DNA of 64,000 nt, taken from NCBI GenBank assembly GCA_902825775.1, contig CADECF010000010.1:62001-126000 (forward strand), read 5' to 3'. Shown piece after piece: positions 53,383-60,912 of the stretch (position 1 is the first letter of the stretch; each line of letters starts with the position of its first letter). The DNA is from an uncultured Lysobacteraceae bacterium (GTDB lineage Bacteria > Pseudomonadota > Gammaproteobacteria > Xanthomonadales > Xanthomonadaceae). The notes under the pieces are model-generated. The model worked only from the letters and a program-made list of their open reading frames with translations. It did not search any database and had not been told where the DNA came from. The position numbers were made by a program, and so were the translations under genes.

Positions 53383-53885
53383 ACGCAAGTCCGCGGATTC
53401 TGTTGCTCGCTGTTCTTCATTCGCTCTTAAGCCGTCATCCCCGCGAAGGCGGGGATCCAGCGACTTTGCTCTATCCCGGCGAACGCCGAGGCCCAGGGCG
53501 ACGTGGCTGGTGGGTTTCGACGCGACTCGCGCCATGGAAAAGGCTTTCGGGCTGCGCCCGAGTTACTTTCTTTTGCAGACCCAAAAGAAAGTAACCAAAG
53601 AAAAGGGTCTTTCCCGACGAAGCTAACGCGTGAGCGTGTGGCGGCGCCGGGATTTTCCGACTCGCCCTCCTGGCTCGGTCGGAAAACGGCGCACATCCCT
53701 GTGCGCCGCCCTCCGGGTCTACTGACTGACGCTGGCGGTTGCGGCATCGATCCAAGATCAAGAACGTGCGCTCGCCTTCAAGCTGTCATCCCGCCGACCT
53801 CTAGTAGCCAAAGCCCAGGCCCAGCGGCACCGCAATGCGGGTCATTTGCTAGGATTGCCTGACTACCCACCGCGGCGAGGCAGGC
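53383..53885. repeat. Repeat-rich gap of about 500 bases upstream of pntAA
   Basis: Family D hairpin CGTCATCCCCGCGAAGGCGGGG (53433-53455) is followed by a longer element (about 53505-53730) with the palindrome GTTACTTTCTTTTGCAGACC.../...CAAAAGAAAGTAAC and GGCGGCGCCGGGATTTTCCG. The portion near 53520-53545 is the reverse complement of sequence at 11470-11496, so this is the same element in the other orientation. An open frame across 53503-53862 consists only of this repeat. Nothing gene-like was found. Confidence 0.75.
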
Positions 53886-54983
53886 ATGGCAGTCACCATT
53901 GGCATCGCGCGCGAAACCGCGCCGGGCGAGAAGCGGGTCGCGGCCACGCCGGAAACCTGCAAGAAGTTGATCGCCGCCGGCGCTACGGTGCGCATCGAAC
54001 GCGGCGCCGGCAGCGGTGCTTATTTCACCGATCAAGCTTATGCCGATGTCGGCGCGCAACTCGTCGACGATCGAGCCGCGGCTTACGGCGACGCCGATGC
54101 GGTGCTGTGCGTGCAGGCGCCGGATGCGGCCGCGATCGGGACGCTGAAATCGGGCGCAACGCTTGTCGGCATGCTGCAGCCGCAGGCGGACGAAGCCCGC
54201 GCCGCAGCGCTGCGGTCGCGCCAGATCGTCGCCTTCCCTTTGGAGAAGCTGCCGCGCACCACGCGCGCGCAGGCGATGGACGTATTGAGTTCGCAGGCCG
54301 GTATGGCCGGCTACAAAGCCGTACTGATCGCGGCGCAGTTGGCGCCGCGTTTCTTCCCGATGCTGACCACCGCGGCCGGCACGATCCGGCCTTCCAAACT
54401 ATTGGTGATCGGTGCCGGCGTCGCCGGTTTGCAAGCCATTGCAACGGCCAAGCGGCTGGGCGCGCAGGTCGAAGGTTTCGATGTGCGGCCGGAAGTGCGC
54501 GAGCAGATCGAATCGCTCGGCGGCAAGTTCCTGGATCTGGGCGTCAGTGCGGCGGGCGAGGGCGGTTATGCGCGCCAGCTCACCGATGAGGAGCGCGCCG
54601 AGCAGCAGCGCCGCCTGGGCGAGCACATCAAGAATATCGACGTGATCGTCTGCACGGCCGCCGTACCGGGGCGCCCGGCGCCGAAGATCGTCAGTGCGGC
54701 GATGATCGCCGGCATGAAGCCCGGCAGCGTGCTGGTGGATCTGGCCGCGGAAACGGGCGGCAACTGCGAACTCACCCGGCCCGGCGAAACCATCGAGCAC
54801 GGCGGCGTCACCATCGCCGGGCCTTTGAACCTGGCCAGCAGCGGCGCGATGCACGCCAGCGAGATGTACGCGCGCAACGTGTTCAATTTCGTCAGTCTGC
54901 TGATCAAGGATGGCGCGATCGCATTCGACTGGGGCGACGAATTGCTCGCCAAGACGGTGTGGCCGGAGCGGCCTGCGGCCTAA
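53886..54983 (+). CDS. pntAA: NAD(P) transhydrogenase subunit alpha part 1 (NAD-binding domain I)
   Basis: A 365-residue soluble domain I of proton-translocating transhydrogenase, which carries out NADH + NADP+ to NAD+ + NADPH using the proton-motive force. IGIARETAPGEKRVAATPET, SSQAGMAGYKAVLIAA, the NAD-binding VIGAGVAGLQAIATAKRLGA, and the mobile loop TAAVPGRPAPKIVSAAMIAG are diagnostic; related to alanine dehydrogenase. This is the split form: the membrane parts are encoded by pntAB and pntB 2.1 kb downstream, instead of immediately, because a reverse-strand gene cluster lies between. Confidence 0.96.
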   Translation: MAVTIGIARETAPGEKRVAATPETCKKLIAAGATVRIERGAGSGAYFTDQAYADVGAQLVDDRAAAYGDADAVLCVQAPDAAAIGTLKSGATLVGMLQPQADEARAAALRSRQIVAFPLEKLPRTTRAQAMDVLSSQAGMAGYKAVLIAAQLAPRFFPMLTTAAGTIRPSKLLVIGAGVAGLQAIATAKRLGAQVEGFDVRPEVREQIESLGGKFLDLGVSAAGEGGYARQLTDEERAEQQRRLGEHIKNIDVIVCTAAVPGRPAPKIVSAAMIAGMKPGSVLVDLAAETGGNCELTRPGETIEHGGVTIAGPLNLASSGAMHASEMYARNVFNFVSLLIKDGAIAFDWGDELLAKTVWPERPAA

Positions 54984-55213
54984 TCCGCTTGGTAAGTAAA
55001 GCGACGTCGCCGTTGTTATGTAGAGCGGGGCTTGTCCGCTGCTCTTGCATCGCTCTGTAGAGCGGAGCTTGCTCCGCTGCTTTTGCTTTCATGCCGTCAT
55101 CCCAGCGAAAGCTGGGACCCATGTTGCTCTTGCCCCTAAGCCGTCATCCCCGCGAAGGCGGGACTGCGAAGGCAGGATGCCGGAGCAGTCCGGTCTTCGC
55201 CGGGATGAGGGGC
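54984..55213. repeat. Family C and D hairpins after pntAA
   Basis: Two family C hairpins (GTAGAGCGGGGCTTGTCCGC at 55020 and GTAGAGCGGAGCTTGCTCCG at 55052) are followed by family D ones (CCGTCATCCCAGCGAAAGCTGGGACCC and CCGTCATCCCCGCGAAGGCGGG, 55093-55165). They separate the end of pntAA from the convergent DUF3106 gene. Confidence 0.8.
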
Positions 55214-55645
55214 TTAAGGCGTTCTGGGCGGATTCTTGTCGATCCACTGCTGACGCTGCTCGGGCGTCATCGCATGCCACTGGTCGCGCAGCGCTTTGCG
55301 TTCCTCGGGGCTCATCGTGCGCATGCGTTCGAACAGTGCGCGCGCCTGTTCGCGTCTGACCGGATCCATCTTCTCCCAGCGGTGCATGCCCTTGCGCGCT
55401 TCGCGGCGTTCGTCCGGACTCATGTTCCGCCAGCGCTTGGCGTGGTCGTACATGCGCTGACGGTCCTCCGGCGAACGATTCCAGCGCTCGCGCATCGGCG
55501 CGATCAGTTCTTCGCGCTGCGCCGGCGTCAATTGTTCCCACGCCGGCAGTGGCGCAACTGCGGCCTTTTCCTGCGCCTGCGCCTGCGCTGCGCCCGCGAA
55601 AGTGCCCAACATCAGCGCCGCCGCAAGCCAATAGGATTTATTCAT
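55214..55645 (-). CDS. DUF3106 family periplasmic protein with tandem helical repeats
   Basis: A 143-residue exported protein (signal peptide to about residue 23, AAQAQA). The mature part is a run of about 18-residue repeats of the type S/T-P-E-x-R ... R-W-x-x-M: SPEDRQRMYDHAKRWRNM, SPDERREARKGMHRWEKM, DPVRREQARALFERMRTM, then SPEERKALRDQW and TPEQRQQWI, preceded by LTPAQREELIAPMRERWNR. It matches DUF3106, usually encoded with a DUF3619 protein and a sigma factor. The LTPxQ/MSPEER units recall LTXXQ chaperones such as Spy, which is only a resemblance. Confidence 0.88.
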   Translation of the reverse strand: MNKSYWLAAALMLGTFAGAAQAQAQEKAAVAPLPAWEQLTPAQREELIAPMRERWNRSPEDRQRMYDHAKRWRNMSPDERREARKGMHRWEKMDPVRREQARALFERMRTMSPEERKALRDQWHAMTPEQRQQWIDKNPPRTP

Positions 55646-55650
55646 CGCCA

Positions 55651-56022
55651 TCACTCCACCGCCACCAGTTCGGCATCGGACGAACCGAGCCATGCATAAA
55701 AATCGGGATCCTGATCCAGTGCCGAGGCGGGTTCTTCGTAATCGCCGGTAGTCGCGACCGGCGTCGGCGCTGCCGCATCGGGCGCAGGCAGCGATTGCTG
55801 GCGCAGACCCAGGACGAAAGCGACGGCGAACACCGCGGCGGCCGCGCCGCCGATCAGCAACGGCCACGAGAAGCCGGATCTGCGCGCTCCCCCGGCCGCA
55901 GCCGCGTGCCGCGCCTGGCGCAGGCGTGCGCGCGTGGCCATGGACGTGCTGTCGGTCGCCGTGCGGTAGCTCTCGCGCATCGCGGCGTCGAAGGCGTCTT
56001 CGTTTTTGTGGAGGTCGCTCAT
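55651..56022 (-). CDS. DUF3619-like membrane protein, putative anti-sigma factor
   Basis: A 123-residue protein with a cytosolic N-terminus (FDAAMRESYRTATDSTSMAT), one membrane helix (about residues 55-72, FSWPLLIGGAAAAVFAVAFV) and a periplasmic tail ending DQDPDFYAWLGSSDAELVAV. Size, topology and tail resemble DUF3619 proteins. It starts four bases inside the sigma factor gene and is followed by the DUF3106 gene, so it is placed like an anti-sigma factor; there is no zinc-binding HxxxCxxC motif, so that role is an inference. Confidence 0.72.
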   Translation of the reverse strand: MSDLHKNEDAFDAAMRESYRTATDSTSMATRARLRQARHAAAAGGARRSGFSWPLLIGGAAAAVFAVAFVLGLRQQSLPAPDAAAPTPVATTGDYEEPASALDQDPDFYAWLGSSDAELVAVE

Positions 56023-56621
56023 CGCCAATCTTCCAGTTGTTCTTGCAATGCCTCGCGGGCGCGGGACAAATGGGTCTTCACCGAACCTTCGGTGCATCCC
56101 ATGACTTTGGCCGTATCGGCCACGTTCAATTCTTCCAACACGCGCAAGGTGAAGGCCTCGCGCTGACGCCGCGGCAGTTCGCGCAAGGCTTGCGCGAGCT
56201 TGCCGTAAGCTTCGCGCCCGTCGTGGGTGCGCTGCGGATCGGGTCCTTCGTCGGCCCAGTCGATCGCGTTGTCGTCGTCGCGCGATTCCTGCGGCGCCAG
56301 CCAGCGCAGCCGGAACGTGCGCCGCCGCTGCGTGTCGACGATGCGGCTGCGCAGGATGCTCCAGAATAGCGGCGTCCATTCCGCCGTCGGACGTTCGCGA
56401 TACGCCAGCATCTTCATCATCGCGTCCTGCACCGCGTCCAGCGCATCGTCGCGGTGGCGCAGGCCCAGTTCGGCGAAACGGAAGGCGCGGGTGCCGATGC
56501 CGGCCAGGAATTGCTCGATCGAAGCCGGTTCGCTCGAAGCCGGTTCGATCGAGACAGCCTCCGGCGATGCTGCGATGGACGCAGTCGTTGCGAGAGAGAC
56601 CTGGCCGACATCTGCATTCAC
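56019..56621 (-). CDS. ECF-type RNA polymerase sigma factor
   Basis: A 200-residue sigma-70 family factor. Region 2 contains LRHRDDALDAVQDAMMKMLA and a strand WTPLFWSILRSRIVDTQRRR; region 4 is QALRELPRRQREAFTLRVLE followed by ELNVADTAKVMGCTEGSVKT with the helix-turn-helix, then HLSRAREALQEQLEDW. A low-complexity N-terminal 35 residues (EPASSEPASIE repeat) precedes region 2; the true start may be slightly internal. It heads the sigma - DUF3619 - DUF3106 operon. The binding sites it recognises are not known. Confidence 0.9.
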   Translation of the reverse strand: MNADVGQVSLATTASIAASPEAVSIEPASSEPASIEQFLAGIGTRAFRFAELGLRHRDDALDAVQDAMMKMLAYRERPTAEWTPLFWSILRSRIVDTQRRRTFRLRWLAPQESRDDDNAIDWADEGPDPQRTHDGREAYGKLAQALRELPRRQREAFTLRVLEELNVADTAKVMGCTEGSVKTHLSRAREALQEQLEDWR

Positions 56622-56646
56622 CTAGGCAAGCTTACGTCCAGCGGCC

Positions 56647-56973
56647 TCAATGCCGCCTGTCCCAGCGCCGGTCGTAGCGCTCGCCGCGGCGGTCCCAGCG
56701 GTTGTCCGCTCGGTCGCCACGCCGGTCCAGCCGGTTGTCGATCCGGTCGCCGCGGTTGTCCAGGTGGGCGGCTCGGCGCTCATGGCCCAGGTTTTCCTGG
56801 CGCTCGGAGCGCATGTCCAGACGGTGGTCGATGCGGTCGCCGCGCCAGTCCAGGCGCTGGTCGATGCGGTCGCCATGCCGTTCCATGCGGTTCTGCACGC
56901 GGTCGCCGAAGTCGCCTGCGACGGCGCTGCCCGCCAGCAACAGCAAGGGGACGCTCAACATCAGGATCTTCAT
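56647..56973 (-). CDS. Exported protein with 11-residue RGDRIDxRLD repeats
   Basis: A 108-residue protein with a signal peptide (about 1-19, LLAGSAVAGDF). The mature part is six imperfect copies of an 11-residue unit, for example WRGDRIDHRLD, NRGDRIDNRLD, RRGDRADNRWD and RRGERYDRRWD, broken once by MRSERQENLGHERRAAHL. Arg and Asp each make up about a quarter of the mature residues, so it should be highly charged with an 11-residue helical periodicity. No known family was recognised. It is in the same strand and cluster as the sigma-factor module, 26 bases from the sigma gene. Confidence 0.75.
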   Translation of the reverse strand: MKILMLSVPLLLLAGSAVAGDFGDRVQNRMERHGDRIDQRLDWRGDRIDHRLDMRSERQENLGHERRAAHLDNRGDRIDNRLDRRGDRADNRWDRRGERYDRRWDRRH

Positions 56974-57106
56974 GGTCTCTCCTCATTGGGGTGGGATCGG
57001 CAGGCCTGCGAGGGTGGAAACGCCGGGCCATCGCCGCGGTTGACAAGGCGACCCGCGGATTCACGGCCCGGTTATGATGCGGAGGACTCGAGAAGGGGAA
57101 ACGGCG

Positions 57107-57403
57107 ATGAGCGACGGCTTCGTGGCGCTGTACATCTTCATGCTGGCGGCCATCGCCGGCCACGTGATCATCTCGCGAGTGCCGGTGATCCTGCATACGC
57201 CGCTGATGTCGGGCAGCAACTTCATCCACGGCATCGTGCTGATCGGCGCGATGGTCGTGCTCGGCCACGCCGACACCACGCTGGAGAAGGCGATCGGTTT
57301 CGTGGCGGTGCTGCTGGGCGCGGGCAACGCCGCCGGCGGTTACGTGGTGACCGAGCGGATGCTGGATATGTTCAAGTCGTCCAAGAAGCCGGAGGCCAAG
57401 TGA
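57107..57403 (+). CDS. pntAB: NAD(P) transhydrogenase subunit alpha part 2 (membrane domain)
   Basis: A 98-residue membrane subunit with three helices: YIFMLAAIAGHVIISRVPVI, FIHGIVLIGAMVVLGHA and IGFVAVLLGAGNAAGGYVV, followed by TERMLDMFK. Together with PntB it forms the proton channel (domain II). The ATG at 57107 follows an AGAAGGGGAAA region. It overlaps pntB by one base. In most bacteria it directly follows pntAA; here it is 2.1 kb away. Confidence 0.95.
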   Translation: MSDGFVALYIFMLAAIAGHVIISRVPVILHTPLMSGSNFIHGIVLIGAMVVLGHADTTLEKAIGFVAVLLGAGNAAGGYVVTERMLDMFKSSKKPEAK

Positions 57404-58791
57404 TGGAATGGCTTCCGCTGCTGGTGAAAACGAGTTACCTGGTCGCCGCGACGCTGTTCCTGCTCGGCCTGCAACGCATGGCCTCGCCCAAGACCGCGCG
57501 CAGCGGCATCCAGTGGGCGGGCGCGGGCATGCTGATCGCCACGTTCGCCACCTTCCTGCTGCCCGGATTGCACAACCTGCCGCTGATCGCTACCGCGCTG
57601 GTGATCGGCACGGCCGCCGCCTGGATTTCCGGCAAAAAAGTCGCCATCACCGACATGCCGCAGATGGTCGCGCTGTACAACGGCATGGGCGGCGGCTCGG
57701 CGGCGGCGATCGGTGCGGTGGAATTGCTCCGGTTCTCGGCTGCAGGCGGCGCGCCTTCATTCACGACGGTCACTTTGGGCGTGGTCGGCGCGCTGATCGG
57801 CGCGGTGTCGCTATCGGGTTCGATCATCGCCTGGGCCAAGCTCGATGGCCGCATGGACAAGCGCTACACCTTCCCCGGCCAGCAATATTTCAACGCCGCG
57901 GTGGCGATAGCGGCGGTGGTGCTGGGCGGCATCGTGATCCATTCGCTCGGCGTGCCGGCGATCATCGCGTTCTTCATCTGCGCGCTGGCGCTCGGCGTGC
58001 TGATGACATTGCCGATCGGCGGCGCCGACATGCCCGTGGTGATCTCACTGTACAACGCGCTCACCGGCCTGGCCGTGGCGTTCGAAGGTTATGTGTTGCA
58101 GAACGAGGCATTGATCATCGCCGGCATGATGGTCGGCGCGGCCGGTACGCTGCTCACGCAGCTGATGGCCAAGGCGATGAACCGTTCGATCAAAAGCGTG
58201 CTGTTCTCCAATTTCGGCGGCGGCGGCACCATGCAGGAAATCACCGGTGCGCAGAAGCCCATCGAAGCCGGCGACGTGGCCGCGATGATGGCCTACGCCG
58301 AGCGCGTGGTGATCGTGCCCGGTTACGGCCTGGCGGTCGCGCAGGCGCAGCACAAGATTTGGGAATTGACCCAGAAACTGATCGAGCGCGGGGTCAAGGT
58401 GAAATTCGCGATCCATCCCGTCGCCGGCCGCATGCCCGGCCACATGAACGTGCTGCTGGCCGAAGCGGGCGTGCCTTACGACCTGATCGCCGACATGGAC
58501 GACATCAACCCCGAGTTCGCCAATACCGACGTCAGCCTGGTGATCGGCGCCAACGACGTGGTCAATCCGGTCGCCAAAACCGACCCGGCCAGTCCGATCT
58601 ACGGCATGCCGATCCTGGACGTGGTCAATTCCAAGAACACCATCGTCATCAAGCGCGGCAAAGGCACCGGTTTCGCCGGCATCGAGAACGCGCTGTTCTA
58701 CGCCGACAACACGCGCATGCTGTACGGCGACGGCGCCGATATGGCGGCGGCATTGGTGAGCGAGTTGAAGGCGCTGGACGGCGGGCACTGA
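57403..58791 (+). CDS. pntB: NAD(P) transhydrogenase subunit beta
   Basis: A 462-residue protein with about nine membrane helices (domain II) followed by the NADP-binding domain III. NGMGGGSAAAIGAVELLRF and IGGADMPVVISLYNALTGLA are channel segments; VPGYGLAVAQAQHKIWELTQ, VKFAIHPVAGRMPGHMNVLL and DINPEFANTDVSLVIGANDV with NPVAKTDPASPIYGMPIL form the NADP site, which binds in inverted orientation as in all PntB. Complete and of normal length. Confidence 0.96.
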   Translation: MEWLPLLVKTSYLVAATLFLLGLQRMASPKTARSGIQWAGAGMLIATFATFLLPGLHNLPLIATALVIGTAAAWISGKKVAITDMPQMVALYNGMGGGSAAAIGAVELLRFSAAGGAPSFTTVTLGVVGALIGAVSLSGSIIAWAKLDGRMDKRYTFPGQQYFNAAVAIAAVVLGGIVIHSLGVPAIIAFFICALALGVLMTLPIGGADMPVVISLYNALTGLAVAFEGYVLQNEALIIAGMMVGAAGTLLTQLMAKAMNRSIKSVLFSNFGGGGTMQEITGAQKPIEAGDVAAMMAYAERVVIVPGYGLAVAQAQHKIWELTQKLIERGVKVKFAIHPVAGRMPGHMNVLLAEAGVPYDLIADMDDINPEFANTDVSLVIGANDVVNPVAKTDPASPIYGMPILDVVNSKNTIVIKRGKGTGFAGIENALFYADNTRMLYGDGADMAAALVSELKALDGGH

Positions 58792-58813
58792 GCCCGCCGT
58801 CCGTCCACACGGT

Positions 58814-59281
58814 TCAGTGTCCGCGCGGGTAGCAGATCTCGCCGGTGACTTCGGTGGTGATCACGCCGCTGGCGCGCAAGCCGCTGACGAAGAAATAGCC
58901 CGTTGCGCCGGCGTAGTCGCCGGTGCCTTCGACGATCGCCTGATGCGCGGTCACCGCGCCCGGCACGGTGATGCCGGTTTCGCGCATGAACAGATTGCCC
59001 TTGTTGGTGTAGTACTCGAACGGCCCGCTGTAGGGGAACGAGTTGGGCGATCCCGATGGCGGCGTGCCGCTGCTGTCGCCGCGGAAGTAGGTGGTGCCGT
59101 TGAGACCGTTGTTGCCGTCGATCTCGCCCAGGAAACACGAAGAATGACCGGGTTTGCAGCCGGTGGTGGACGAAATCTCCACCAGGTCGGCACGCACGCG
59201 TTTGCAGCGGGTGTCGTCGGCATTGGCCGCGGTGGCGGCCAGCAGGGATACGGCGATCAGTGTTATGCGCGCAAGTTTCAT
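58814..59281 (-). CDS. Small secreted protein, possible allene-oxide-cyclase-like barrel
   Basis: A 155-residue protein with a signal peptide (about 1-21, AATAANADD) and four cysteines in the mature part (TRCKRV, TGCKPGHSSCFLG, EICYPRGH). The middle reads GTTYFRGDSSGTPP, FMRETGITVPGAVTAHQAIV, EGTGDYAGATGYFFVSGLRA, a pattern like the barrel core of allene-oxide cyclase and dirigent-type proteins found in some secreted bacterial proteins. That is a weak resemblance; function unknown. It converges with pntB, 22 bases away. Confidence 0.65.
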   Translation of the reverse strand: MKLARITLIAVSLLAATAANADDTRCKRVRADLVEISSTTGCKPGHSSCFLGEIDGNNGLNGTTYFRGDSSGTPPSGSPNSFPYSGPFEYYTNKGNLFMRETGITVPGAVTAHQAIVEGTGDYAGATGYFFVSGLRASGVITTEVTGEICYPRGH

Positions 59282-59432
59282 GAGGCTCTCCTGCGTTGGG
59301 AAAGCGAAAGGTCGGATGCGGTTCGATGCGACGGCGATCGCCGTCGTGCGCAAAACTAGGCGCGCGCTTCGCATAGCGCGAGCGCCAATTTCCGGGAACA
59401 CGTCGGAGCCAATGCCGCCGTCGGCGCCTTCG

Positions 59433-60206
59433 TCAGGCGTAGGAAGGGACGCGCCTGGCCGTCGCCGCACTGCCGACGGCGCCGCCGATGATCCACGCGG
59501 CTCCGCACAGCGCCACCGCCATGAACAGGCTGGTCGCTTCGCCCTGGTTGCCGGTATCGGCCGCCACGCGCGGCACGTGCAGGATGAGCGCCCACGAAGC
59601 GTACATCGCGCCCGCCAGCGTCGCCGCCAGTCGCGCCAGCACGTTGCTCATGATCGCCAGGCCAGCGCACAGATGCGCGGCGCCGGTGAAATAGGCCAGG
59701 AACAACCGGGCCGGAATCCACGCCGGTATCAACGAAGCGACGATGTCCGGATAGATGAAGTGCGTCGCCGCGAACACCGGCAACGAAATGCCGAACAGCC
59801 AGCGCCCGATCGCGGTCGTCGTGGCCGCATGCTTCGGCCGCCATCCAAGGCCGGCAGCGAGTGCCAGCGCCGCGCCGGCGAACGCCAGCGGTTCGAACAA
59901 GCGCACCCACGAATAGCCGACGTGGACGTTCTGCAGCAGGATCGGCAGGTGGATCGTCGCGCACGCCAACAGCATCAGCGCGGCGAGGCCGAGTGCGGCG
60001 ACGCGCGGGGTCCTGCGAAACAGCATCCCCAAGCCGCACAGCAGCAGCGCGGCGCCGCTGGCGAGCGCGATCGGCGCATGGCCCGGCAGATCCGCCGGCA
60101 ACGGCTGCAGCCCCGACACGTATTCGCCGAAAAACAGGCTGATCGCGCCGATGGCGGCGATGGCCAATCCCAAAACCCAGCGGCCGGCGTTGCTCAGTCC
60201 GTTCAT
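59433..60206 (-). CDS. Multi-pass membrane protein, DoxX-like
   Basis: A 257-residue protein with about eight hydrophobic segments and no other motif. The first half (WVLGLAIAAIGAISLFFGEY, LALGAALLLCGLGMLF-type helices) and second half (FGISLPVFAATHFIYPDIVA, LFLAYFTGAAHLCAGLAIMS) look like two related four-helix units, each resembling a DoxX domain. Probably an inner-membrane protein of unknown role. It precedes or cotranscribes with the smaller membrane gene upstream (60 bases apart). Confidence 0.75.
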   Translation of the reverse strand: MNGLSNAGRWVLGLAIAAIGAISLFFGEYVSGLQPLPADLPGHAPIALASGAALLLCGLGMLFRRTPRVAALGLAALMLLACATIHLPILLQNVHVGYSWVRLFEPLAFAGAALALAAGLGWRPKHAATTTAIGRWLFGISLPVFAATHFIYPDIVASLIPAWIPARLFLAYFTGAAHLCAGLAIMSNVLARLAATLAGAMYASWALILHVPRVAADTGNQGEATSLFMAVALCGAAWIIGGAVGSAATARRVPSYA

Positions 60207-60266
60207 GGCAGTGCTCGCTCCGGGAGTGGATTTATGCGTGCAGCCCGCATGCCGGCGGGACCTTGC

Positions 60267-60752
60267 TTACGAAGCCGACAACGCCTTGCGGGCGAAGAAA
60301 GCGCACATCACGCCGAACACCGCATGCATGACGATGCTGCTGACGATCCACGCCGCATTGTCGAACTTGGCCATGCCCGCCGCGGACAGCGGCAATACGA
60401 CGAAGTTCATCACCGCATAAAGCACAAGGCCATAGAGCAGACCGAGCGCGATCGGCCGGCGCACCAGTTGCGGATGCTTGCGCGCAATCAGGTAATAAAC
60501 CACCACCATCGTCGTGGCGATGAAGTAATGCAGCGCCGCGCCGAGCGCGGCCGACGTCGCGCCGCCTTCCCGGCTGGCATCGCCGAGCACGCCCCTGGCG
60601 ATCGACTGCAGGATGCCGGTCAACGTGGCGCCCTTGGACACCCAGAAAACGTAGGCGAAAACCAAGTCCAGCGTGCCCAGCGCGAATCCGCCCAGCAGCA
60701 GATGGAACAGTGGGCCGCGCGATCCGGTACGGGGCAGGGCGTCTGCGTTCAT
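60267..60752 (-). CDS. Four-helix membrane protein of unknown function
   Basis: A 161-residue protein with about four helices: LFHLLLGGFALGTLDLVFAY, ALHYFIATTMVVVYYLIARK, ALGLLYGLVLYAVMNFVVLP and WIVSSIVMHAVFGVMCAFFA. Aligned segments of this kind occur in uncharacterised membrane proteins of Xanthomonadaceae; I cannot name a family. It is on the reverse strand just upstream of the DoxX-like gene and probably in one unit with it. Confidence 0.75.
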   Translation of the reverse strand: MNADALPRTGSRGPLFHLLLGGFALGTLDLVFAYVFWVSKGATLTGILQSIARGVLGDASREGGATSAALGAALHYFIATTMVVVYYLIARKHPQLVRRPIALGLLYGLVLYAVMNFVVLPLSAAGMAKFDNAAWIVSSIVMHAVFGVMCAFFARKALSAS

Positions 60753-60820
60753 CGCGTCTTCTCCAGGCGGTGGTGGCGGTCGGCGCCGAGCATATCAATC
60801 AGCCGCGCGGACGGCACGAC

Positions 60821-60858
60821 AAAAAAGCCCCGCAGCCGACAGGTCTATCGGCTGCGGG
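60821..60858 (-). terminator. Rho-independent terminator of the TonB receptor gene
   Basis: CCCGCAGCCGA (60829-60839) and TCGGCTGCGGG (60848-60858) form an 11-bp stem with an 8-base loop. Six As at 60821-60826 become a T-run on the reverse strand, so this ends transcription from the receptor gene whose stop codon is at 60913. Confidence 0.9.
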
Positions 60859-60912
60859 AGGTCCGGGGGTTACCACAATGGCACCATGAATGATGCTCTT
60901 CTCTTTCCTCGA

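Noticed and set aside
53503-53862. A 119-codon open frame before pntAA
   Set aside because: It is formed by a repeat element also found near 11.4 kb in the other orientation.
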